Below, one piece after another: positions 1 to 5,264 of a DNA stretch of 5,554 nucleotides. This stretch comes from CAZESH01 sp964514665. GTDB taxonomy: Bacteria > Bacillota > Bacilli > Paenibacillales > KCTC-25726. A program made the position numbers and the translations under genes. The stretch is from positions 1 to 5,554 of the forward strand of contig CAZESH010000291.1 in NCBI GenBank assembly GCA_964514665.1, written 5' to 3'. The notes under the pieces were generated by a model. The model was not told where the DNA came from and did not search any database. It worked only from the letters and a program-made list of their open reading frames with translations. Position 1 is the stretch's first letter. The number at the start of each line of letters is the position of its first letter.

Positions 1-30
1 ATATCAAACTAGGAAATTTCTCTGTTTGGG

Positions 31-393
31 TTGTCCTATGAAAATTCTAGCACCAGTTCTCTTGAGTCTGGCATCGTACAGAATTACATAATTAGCTACG
101 ATGAAGCCACGCGTCTCTTCTTGCACGAATGTAAAATGAAGAATTTGACCAGTGAGACCATTCGTCGATATGCTAAAGGGCTGGAAAAATTCCGTCAACA
201 CCTCGAAACTAGAAAATTTATTTTAGACAAACTGACTGCCTTTGATCTGACACACTACATCATCTCCGGTATGCTGACGAGGGTTTGGCACTACGAACGA
301 TAAACTGTAACATTTGCATTCTCAAAGAATTTTTTAAATTCCTTGCCAGCGAAGGTTGGATGGAAACTAATATTGCCGTTGATATCAAAGTCA
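31..393 (+). pseudogene. Tyrosine recombinase/integrase, N-terminal fragment, frameshifted and truncated
   Basis: This reads as the N-terminal, SAM-like core-binding domain of a tyrosine site-specific recombinase. Frame 1 from the TTG at 31 gives about 83 residues, including YDEATRLFLHECKMKN, LTSETIRRYAKGLEKFRQHL and FDLTHYI. Similarity continues in frame 3 from about 282 (LALRTINCNICILKEFFKFL, then ASEGWMETNIAVDIK). The frame change near 280-285 fits loss of a single base. Homology ends near 390-398, where the sequence becomes the antisense of an IS21 transposase. The whole catalytic domain (R...HxxR...Y) is therefore absent and the product cannot recombine DNA. The start is uncertain: no good ribosome binding site precedes the TTG, a stop lies in frame at 10-12, and the next in-frame ATG is at 136. 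The segment is clearly more AT-rich than the DNA from 400 onward. The domain type is fairly safe; the subfamily is unknown. Confidence 0.72.
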
Positions 394-773
394 AAGACCA
401 GGCGTCCCGGCACGCCGCCGATCCGGTGAAAGATATCCCGCAGACCGTGCACTACGCACTCGGCCGTCTCGCCGCGGAACAGCTGTTTGTATCCCGCGTT
501 GCTGTAGGGGAAGGTGACGCATAGGAACTTGCAGGCTTTCTTCTCGCCGTCCGCATCGTAGACATCTGTCTCACCGAAGTCGACTTGCGCTTCGCCCGGC
601 GGCCATTCCAGCTCCAGCGTTCCTTCCTGGTGCCGCGCTTCGCGCAGACTGCGCACATACCGCTGGACCAACGGATAGGAGGCGTCATACTCGGGGCACT
701 CCGCCACAAGCCGGTTATGTATGCGTTGAGCCGTGTGCCGCTGCTTGTAGCGATTCTTGCAAAGCGCTTCCAC
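390..773 (-). pseudogene. istA: IS21-family transposase IstA, internal fragment
   Basis: This open stretch of about 128 codons reads as the middle of IstA, the DDE transposase of IS21-type elements. Residues 9-22 (YKQRHTAQRIHNRL) match the basic region before the catalytic core, followed by YPLVQRYVRSLREA. Then comes PPGEAQVDFGE, which carries the first catalytic Asp (residue 65), and CKFLCVTFPYSNAGYKQLF. GGVPGRLVFD ends on the expected second catalytic Asp (residue 128), right at the junction. Downstream codons to the stop at 291 are antisense integrase sequence. IstA is normally about 400-500 residues, so the N-terminal helix-turn-helix part, the third catalytic acid and the C-terminus are missing, and no IstB gene is present. 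A stop (TAA) lies three codons upstream of the GTG at 773, so the N-terminal loss is real. GC content is high compared with the adjoining integrase. It is a non-functional remnant, and I am confident of the family. Confidence 0.85.
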
Positions 774-802
774 AAAACTTTAAGATTAGTAATATGTTTC
801 AT
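774..802 (-). pseudogene. 5' stub of a lost gene coupled to the hydrolase
   Basis: An ATG at 802-800 overlaps the hydrolase stop codon (TAATG arrangement) and has a near-perfect ribosome binding site six bases upstream. It begins MKHITNLKV; after roughly 9-12 codons the sequence changes to IS21 IstA in another frame (break between about 765 and 776). The start signals are those of a real second cistron translationally coupled to the hydrolase. The rest of the gene has been removed, so its product cannot be identified. The frame stays open to 452, but there it is only an out-of-frame reading of IstA. I infer that the stub belonged to the same transcription unit as the hydrolase. Confidence 0.55.
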
Positions 803-1857
803 TATTGTCCTCCTTTAGGGGGTCCCTGCTCTTCGAGAGATGTTAGTTTCCGATACAACCATTCCACCGATTTTCTCCCCGAAATTTCGTGACTTCCCAG
901 ATGAATGTCAGAGTCAAACTGCTGAGGAGCCCTTGATACGTTGTACAACGCTTTTAGGTAAGAAATGGCCTTCCGGGCGTGCCCTACCGGGAAAATCATG
1001 TCCCTTTCCCCTGATTCTACGAAAAGCGCTCGAGGTGCAATCAGGCCAATCAACTCCGGTTGCTCCGTATCCAACAAGATTCCCGGCAGGTAATTATCAA
1101 TGCAGTGGTGCATAGCAAGAATGCTGCCCTCAAAAGTGTTGGTCCATCCACAGAGAACAGCAGCTTTTACGCGCTCATCCAAAACAGAAGTGTAAGCGCC
1201 TACCAAGCCTCCTCCTGAAAATCCGAATACCCCAATCCGACAGTGAATGACATCCGCGTGTGACTGAATATAATCGATAGCTCTTATTGCTTCATATACT
1301 CTCATGCCAGCAAGTGTCCTGCCATACATGAGGAGCTGCGAAGATAATGTGCCGCAGGAGCTGTATTGAGGGTTGCTCTTTAGCTCTTCGGCCATCCGCC
1401 GCACACCGAAGCCCATGATTTCAGGAATGACGACCAGCATTCCTTTTCGGACCAGTTGGACGGCAAATCGGTTGTGTATCCCGGGGTCTTCCAGCTCATT
1501 TCCTTCGACATCCAATCCCACAGCGTCCCGATGCCCGTCCCCATGCCCATGGCAGGCCAATACTGCTGGCCAGGGCCCGTGCCCTCCCTTCGGAACCAAG
1601 ACTAGAACCGGCACATGAACGGATTCCATGGTAGAGTATGCAACCCGTTCAAGTATATAATCCCTGTACTCCACCCGCTCCAACACTTCAGCAGAAAGCG
1701 GATACTCTTGAACGGGGAATTCCCCCAATGCTTGCCTGAGCTTATCTAGCATCCAACCCCTATCCATAACCGACGTGTCATGATTCCGGTTCCGTTCTCT
1801 CATCTCACTTGTACGCTCATAAAGCTGTCTCAGAAAAGCATCCGTTGTCCAGTCCAT
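802..1857 (-). CDS. Alpha/beta hydrolase, esterase/dienelactone hydrolase-like
   Basis: This is a complete serine hydrolase of the alpha/beta fold (351 residues from ATG), close in style to the Abhydrolase_7 / acetyl xylan esterase-like group. No signal peptide or membrane segment is seen, so it is likely cytoplasmic. Residue numbers here count from the TTG at 1860. PAVLACHGHGDG (about 98-109) is the oxyanion-side loop. IGVFGFSGGG (209-218) is the nucleophile elbow with Ser215. FVESGERDMIFPV (280-292) holds the probable acid Asp287. DIHLGSHEISG (318-328) holds the probable catalytic His324. A TTG at 1860 directly precedes the ATG at 1857; I prefer the ATG, with the purine-rich GAGGGTGGG at 1863-1871 as ribosome binding site. 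The substrate cannot be read from sequence; beside pectin-type glycosidases, an ester-bearing sugar is a reasonable inference. Its upstream region has been replaced by insertion-sequence DNA, so its native promoter is probably lost. Confidence 0.87.
   Translation of the reverse strand: MDWTTDAFLRQLYERTSEMRERNRNHDTSVMDRGWMLDKLRQALGEFPVQEYPLSAEVLERVEYRDYILERVAYSTMESVHVPVLVLVPKGGHGPWPAVLACHGHGDGHRDAVGLDVEGNELEDPGIHNRFAVQLVRKGMLVVIPEIMGFGVRRMAEELKSNPQYSSCGTLSSQLLMYGRTLAGMRVYEAIRAIDYIQSHADVIHCRIGVFGFSGGGLVGAYTSVLDERVKAAVLCGWTNTFEGSILAMHHCIDNYLPGILLDTEQPELIGLIAPRALFVESGERDMIFPVGHARKAISYLKALYNVSRAPQQFDSDIHLGSHEISGRKSVEWLYRKLTSLEEQGPPKGGQ
809..816 (-). promoter_or_regulatory. Ribosome binding site of the lost gene
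   Basis: The minus strand reads AAAGGAGG here, followed by ACAATA and ATG, giving six bases between AGGAGG and the start. It lies inside the last codons of the hydrolase (the PPKGGQ end). It is one of the strongest Shine-Dalgarno sequences in the window and is the main reason to treat the short reading frame at 802 as a genuine gene start. Confidence 0.7.
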
Positions 1858-1916
1858 CAAGTCCCACCCTCGCTAATTAGTTACCCCTGAAAAATTCCAG
1901 GGTTTGTCGCAAAAAT

Positions 1917-2029
1917 AAAAGGAATTCAAAGCCTCAAAATGGAAATGGTTATTGTCGAAGTAACCTTACCAAAAGAGGGGCCGAATTCCTATATTCATGA
2001 ATTCAACAAAGCCCCTCCAAATTCCTTTT
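1917..2029. repeat. 10-bp inverted repeat in the insertion-sequence left end
   Basis: AAAAGGAATT at 1917-1926 is matched exactly, inverted, by AATTCCTTTT at 2020-2029, 93 bases apart. GAATTC also occurs three times in this interval (1922, 1983 and 1999). Such repeated subterminal motifs could be transposase binding sites, or the copies could pair in RNA ahead of the transposase start. The matches are seen directly; the role is inferred. Confidence 0.5.
1975..2017 (+). promoter_or_regulatory. Potential stem-loop in the transposase leader
   Basis: GAGGGGC (1975-1981) can pair with GCCCCTC (2011-2017). Inside it, GAATTC (1983-1988) can pair with GAATTC (1999-2004) around a 10-base loop, leaving a small asymmetric internal loop (C against about six bases). 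The structure ends 13 bases before the transposase ribosome binding site. It could shield the gene from read-through transcription or act in transposition. The role is inferred and no energy was computed. It lacks a following T-tract, so it is not a normal terminator. Confidence 0.4.
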
Positions 2030-2042
2030 GAGGTGAGTCAAA

Positions 2043-3203
2043 ATGTTGAAACTTCGTGAAGAACAAATAACTATATGGGATGCCATCATTCTAGAATCGG
2101 TCTGGTCACTGCCTGACGAACTGGCGAAAGTCGATGCACTACTGGATGATGAACGGTTCATGCAACCTTTCTTGGATAAGCATCAAACGACTCGAGGCCG
2201 TCCAACGAAGGCCATTGAAACTTTCTTACGTTTAATGTACCTCAAACGCAGATACAACTTTGGCTATGAATCGCTCGTTCAAGAAGTCGGAGACAGCTTG
2301 ACATGGCGCCGGTTTTGTCGGATCTCCATCGATGAGAAAAGCCTGATTCCACCACCCTGATCAAATCCCGAAAGCGGTATGGCGACGATTGGGTAGAGCA
2401 ATTAAATGACATTCTTCTCCATAAGCTGGACGAGGAGCACATCTTAAAACGCCGCAAGCTTCGTACAGACACGACGGTCGTAGAATCGGATGTGCATCAT
2501 CCGACCGATGCGACCTTGCTGCAAGATGGTGTCAAAGTCATCACGCGTCTGGTTCAAAAAGTTCGCAAAGTTGCCTCCAGGCAACGAAAGACTTTCATGA
2601 CCGTTCGCATGAGATCAAGGCACATATTCTGTCGATCGCCAAGTTACTCCGCAGGCGGACGGCACAATCGTGGGACGATTTGAATGCGATCACCGCAGAG
2701 GTGACAGCGATTACCGAAGACGTGTGTGTACAAGCGACAAACGTCCTGACCCAAACACAAGATAAAGGCAGGGCCGCCATCCAAGGATTGAAAGAACAAC
2801 TGAGTGACGCCGTCACGTTGACTCAGAAACTCATCGAGCAAGCCAAGCAAGTCGTGTCCGGAAACCGAAGGATTCCCGATCGCATGGTCAGTTTCTTTGA
2901 TCCTGAGGCTCGCCCCATCAAAAAAGGCAAGCTCTCCAAGACGGCCGAGTTCGGTTACAAGGCTCGCATTGACGAAACCGAAAACGGCTTTGTGACCGGG
3001 TATGAAGTCTACCAAGGGAATCCGGGCGATGATGAACTCCTTGTTTCTGCTGTGAAGCAACATCAAGAACGGTTTGGTTCGGTTCCCCGAGCCGTCGCCA
3101 CGGATCGAGGCTTTAGCAGCAAGAAAAATGAAATGAAACTGCATGAACTGGGCGTAGTTCGGTCGAGTCTACCTTTCAAGGGAAAGAAGAGTAAGACGGC
3201 CAG
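2043..3203 (+). pseudogene. DDE transposase (DUF772 plus DDE domain), frameshifted, C-terminus lost
   Basis: Conceptual reading joins three frames. 2043-2339 gives the N-terminal DUF772-like domain (RGRPTKAIETFLRLMYLKRR, YESLVQEVGDSLTWRRFCRI). About 2342-2580 gives PDSTTLIKSRKRYGDDWVEQ, then KLRTDTTVVESDVHHPTDAT with the first catalytic Asp at 2468. 2581-3203 gives the inserted helical region, SGNRRIPDRMVSFFDPEARP, EFGYKARIDE and VPRAVATDRGFSSKKN with the second catalytic Asp at 3103. The protein then stops at GKKSKTA, just before the segment expected to hold the final catalytic Glu. Both frame changes fit single-base losses: an A from the A-run at 2337-2340 and a base around 2577-2580. The start has ribosome binding site AGGTGA six bases upstream. 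The style resembles transposases labelled IS5 or ISNCY in Bacillales. It is inactive as written. Confidence 0.82.
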
Positions 3204-3839
3204 GTAGAGCAGTCCCCGCCCCCGGATTGCAACGTCCCGCACATGGTCGCAAACCAGCGAGCCAACAACAACAGCCCCGCCAGCAATATAGACTGTCATA
3301 CCGGAAGGAATAGGCATAACCGTCTCCTCCACATAATGCATGCCCGGCGCGAACACATCCGGTACAGCGTCGTTATCATCCGTAGCGGTTACTCGGCGCA
3401 AAATGTTCGGCACGCGATGAATGCCCGGCAGCAGAACCATCACATTCGAATCGCTTGTGTCAGGAGCATCCGTCTCGATGGGATTCGCGAACAAATGAAG
3501 ATTGCCGAACCGGTCGCCATTGCACTCGATGGACAGCTTACGAGGCCTGTCCAGCGTGAACTGGATCGTATTGCCTTCAACCGCCCAAGGAATCGCATAG
3601 GAAAGTGGCCGGATGACAGTCTCCTTTAGCACCCGGCGACGAAGCGTGACTGCTACTTCAACGGTACCCTCCATATCAAAATAGGCCATGGATGATTCGC
3701 GAACGTCATGCATATCGACACGCACTTCATAGACGGAAACGTCTTGCCAGACACTGCCCGGTGTCCGGACCTTGACCTTATATTCGTCGCGCATCACTGC
3801 GCCCTCCGGCGCATTATAGGTTATGACCCGATTGAACAT
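3198..3839 (-). pseudogene. GH28 (polygalacturonase-like) N-terminal fragment
   Basis: About 214 residues resemble the N-terminal part of Bacillales GH28-type glycosidases, which hydrolyse galacturonan or related pectic backbones. A beta-sandwich-like N-terminal region (YNAPEGAVMRDEYKVKVRTP, VWQDVSVYEVRVDMHDVR, HLFANPIETDAPD) is followed by the first coils of the right-handed beta-helix (MTVYIAGGAVVVGSLVCDHV, RDVAIRGRGLLYLA). Homology stops near 3198, where antisense transposase begins, so the catalytic aspartates further downstream are absent. The frame runs on through about 45 meaningless codons to a stop at 3063. On the 5' side the gene is joined to an AraC stub. The ATG at 3839 (sequence MFNRVITY) is supplied by the AraC piece and has GAGG six bases upstream. 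An internal ATG at 3794, with GGAGGG seven bases upstream, is an alternative start. The usual length is about 450-520 residues, so this is a non-catalytic remnant. Confidence 0.75.
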
Positions 3840-3960
3840 ACAGCACCTCGCAACAAGTGTGCCAATGATAATAACCTTTGTAGTGGTCCGTATTGTGCAG
3901 TCGATAGTCCCAGAACAGCTTGGAGCCCTCGAATACGACCGCCTCAAACATGCGCTTCAT
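3823..3960 (-). pseudogene. AraC-family regulator, 5' stub
   Basis: From ATG at 3960 this frame encodes MKRMFEAVVFEGSKLFWDYR, then a segment ending YYHWHTCCEVLYVQSGH. The HWHxCCEVLYVxSG pattern is characteristic of the N-terminal cupin sensor of Paenibacillus-type AraC regulators. Homology ends at about codon 46 and the frame stops at 3814. The rest of the cupin and both helix-turn-helix DNA-binding motifs are missing, so it cannot regulate. AGAGGA at 3968-3973 lies seven bases before the start, supporting a genuine gene start. The GH28 fragment begins at the break. In life it may have controlled the neighbouring polysaccharide genes, which is an inference from position only. The 83 bases between it and the GH88 stop show no clear terminator or promoter. 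Confidence 0.65.
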
Positions 3961-4043
3961 TAACTATTCCTCTAGAACCGAATGTTCGACGTATCTCCAT
4001 TCTGCTCAGGCCCGCTGAAATCACAAGCTTGATGACTCGGATG

Positions 4044-5195
4044 TCACCAAAGGTAGAGATCGTTGTTCTTGAGCTTGAAGGCAGCTTCAATGAAAAAATA
4101 ATCACCGTAAATGATTGGATGATGATGCGATGCCGCATGATAGGCTGCGGATCCGTTTTGCACGATGGCGTCGGAATCTTCGGACCAGTCGCTCCGCTGC
4201 TCTAGCACCTTCAACAACTTTAAAGCCGCATCGATATAAATCCGCTTCTCGTACGTTCCGGCGGCTCTGGCAATCTCGATCATGCCGCAAGCGGCGATCG
4301 CGGCCGCCGTATCGTCCTTCAGCCGCGGCTCCGGCGGCTGAAGGAAATCAACCGGGATCACCCCGTCATCCGGAATGTTGGCCATAAAGTAATTCGCGAT
4401 CCGTTTGGCGGTTTCCATGTAGTCAGATTTGCCGGTATGAATGTGACTCATCATGTAGCCATAGAGCGCCCAGGCTTGTCCCCGCGTCCAGGAAGAACCT
4501 TCCCCGTAACCTTGACCGCCGTGGGTTCGAACGACTCCGCCGTTGAACGGGTCGAACTCCACTATATGGTTCACCGAACCATCCGGCCGGATGAAAGTCG
4601 TCATGGCCGTATCCGCATGGGTCATAGCGATCAGTTTGAACCTTGGATCGCCGGTCTCCTCGGTCGCCCAATAGAGGAGCGGGAGATTGAGCATGCAGTC
4701 GATAATCGCCCAGCCTCTCGTATCTCTTTCCGGGAGGTCGTTCCAAGCGCGGATGAAGCCCCCCGCCGGATTGAACCGTCCGACCAGCAAATTCGCAGCA
4801 TGAAGCGACCTTTTGCGGGACTCTGGGTTCCCCGTAACCTTGTAATTCGCAACGCTAGTCATGAGCCACATAAAGCCGACGTCATGATGCAAGCCGTAAA
4901 ACTCTTCGAAGCACCGATCCAACTTAATCTCCGAAATCACAGCAATGTCCTTGTATTTCACAATGCCGGTCTCATGGTACATGAGCCACATCATGCCAGC
5001 CCAGAACCCGTTAGTCCACCAATTGATACCGTCATCCACGTTCCCGGACGGATTATGTGTCGAACGATCGTCATGTGTTCCCTCAATGGTGGTGTATGGA
5101 ATTTTATTTTTCGACTTCTCGCTGACCCAATCCATTTTCGATGTAATTTTCGTGATCAAGTCGCCCAGCCATTTTTTCTCGTCTGTATCCAGCAT
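4044..5195 (-). CDS. GH88 unsaturated glucuronyl hydrolase
   Basis: Enzymes of this family remove the terminal 4,5-unsaturated uronic acid from oligosaccharides made by polysaccharide lyases, by hydrating the double bond. The 383 residues form the expected (alpha/alpha)6-barrel pattern. Motifs in order are DDGINWWTNGFWAGMMWLMY (54-73), LHHDVGFMW (102-110), RGWAIIDCMLNLPLLYWA (160-177), GYGEGSSWTRGQAWALYGYM (229-248), DDTAAAIAACGM (294-305) and IIYGDYFFIEA (361-371). Asp105 and Asp166 fit the catalytic pair known as Asp88 and Asp149 in Bacillus sp. GL1 enzyme; the spacing of 61 residues is identical. The reading frame is open to 5255, but I start at the ATG at 5195, which has ribosome binding site AGGAAGAGG upstream and gives the family's usual length (about 377). 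No signal peptide, so cytoplasmic. It follows the GH127-like gene by 69 bases on the same strand, probably as an operon. All key motifs are intact. GH105 is the main alternative but fits less well. Confidence 0.92.
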   Translation of the reverse strand: MLDTDEKKWLGDLITKITSKMDWVSEKSKNKIPYTTIEGTHDDRSTHNPSGNVDDGINWWTNGFWAGMMWLMYHETGIVKYKDIAVISEIKLDRCFEEFYGLHHDVGFMWLMTSVANYKVTGNPESRKRSLHAANLLVGRFNPAGGFIRAWNDLPERDTRGWAIIDCMLNLPLLYWATEETGDPRFKLIAMTHADTAMTTFIRPDGSVNHIVEFDPFNGGVVRTHGGQGYGEGSSWTRGQAWALYGYMMSHIHTGKSDYMETAKRIANYFMANIPDDGVIPVDFLQPPEPRLKDDTAAAIAACGMIEIARAAGTYEKRIYIDAALKLLKVLEQRSDWSEDSDAIVQNGSAAYHAASHHHPIIYGDYFFIEAAFKLKNNDLYLW

Positions 5196-5204
5196 GTGTA
5201 CGAA

Positions 5205-5213
5205 CCTCTTCCT
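5205..5213 (-). promoter_or_regulatory. Ribosome binding site that sets the GH88 start
   Basis: The minus strand reads AGGAAGAGG, with nine bases between AGAGG and the ATG at 5195. The longer frame that begins at 5255 would put this site inside coding sequence and add 20 residues without family similarity, so the shorter protein is preferred. Confidence 0.6.
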
Positions 5214-5264
5214 GAACGAAAGTATATAAATCCTGTCTTTAAGTTTAGCTCCCAAAGGAATCGT

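Larger units (their letters stand above)
1858..2042. other. Non-coding region between hydrolase and transposase
   Basis: These 185 bases lie between the divergent starts of the hydrolase and the transposase. They hold the hydrolase ribosome binding site (1863-1871), a short hairpin CCCTG/CAGGG (1885-1889 with 1898-1902), the insertion-sequence left end with its repeats, and the transposase ribosome binding site. No convincing promoter can be read for either direction. The change from host to insertion-sequence DNA probably falls between 1872 and 1917. Confidence 0.5.
1895..3203 (+). mobile_element. Right-truncated insertion sequence, IS5/ISNCY-like
   Basis: The element consists of a non-coding left end of roughly 150 bases, a transposase gene with its own ribosome binding site (AGGTGA at 2031-2036), and an abrupt end near 3198-3203. 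The neighbouring GH28 sequence begins there before the transposase is finished. The left boundary is only approximate (anywhere from about 1880 to 1917), because the matching right terminal repeat is missing and no target-site duplication can be compared. The element cannot move itself, since the transposase is frameshifted and lacks its last catalytic segment. Family assignment rests on the transposase style. Confidence 0.65.

Noticed and set aside
285..524. Plus-strand frame presented as an independent gene
   Set aside because: Its first ~36 codons are the frameshifted continuation of the integrase and the rest is antisense IstA.
452..802. Minus-strand frame of 116 codons beginning MKHITNLKV
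   Set aside because: Only its first 9-12 codons look like a real gene start. The remainder is an out-of-frame reading of the IstA fragment.
1373..1618. Plus-strand frame of 81 codons inside the hydrolase
   Set aside because: Low-complexity, Pro/Ser/Thr-rich composition typical of an antisense shadow of a GC-rich gene.
1885..1905. CCCTG/CAGGG hairpin as a transcription terminator
   Set aside because: The stem is only five pairs with an eight-base loop and is followed by just three T. It lies at the start side of both flanking genes rather than after one.
2333..2343. Programmed -1 frameshift in the transposase
   Set aside because: The codons GAG AAA AGC do not form an X XXY YYZ heptamer, and a second uncorrelated frame loss follows downstream.
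2644..3144. Minus-strand frame of 166 codons inside the transposase
   Set aside because: It is the reverse-strand shadow of the transposase, whose motifs on the plus strand are clear.
3708..4205. Long plus-strand open frame of 165 codons
   Set aside because: It lies antisense to the AraC/GH28 fragments and the GH88 3' end, which have clear family motifs. It has no recognisable domain of its own.
5221..5226. TATACT on the minus strand as a -10 box for GH88
   Set aside because: A start site from it would fall on the ribosome binding site, and no acceptable -35 lies at normal spacing, so it is not supported as a promoter.
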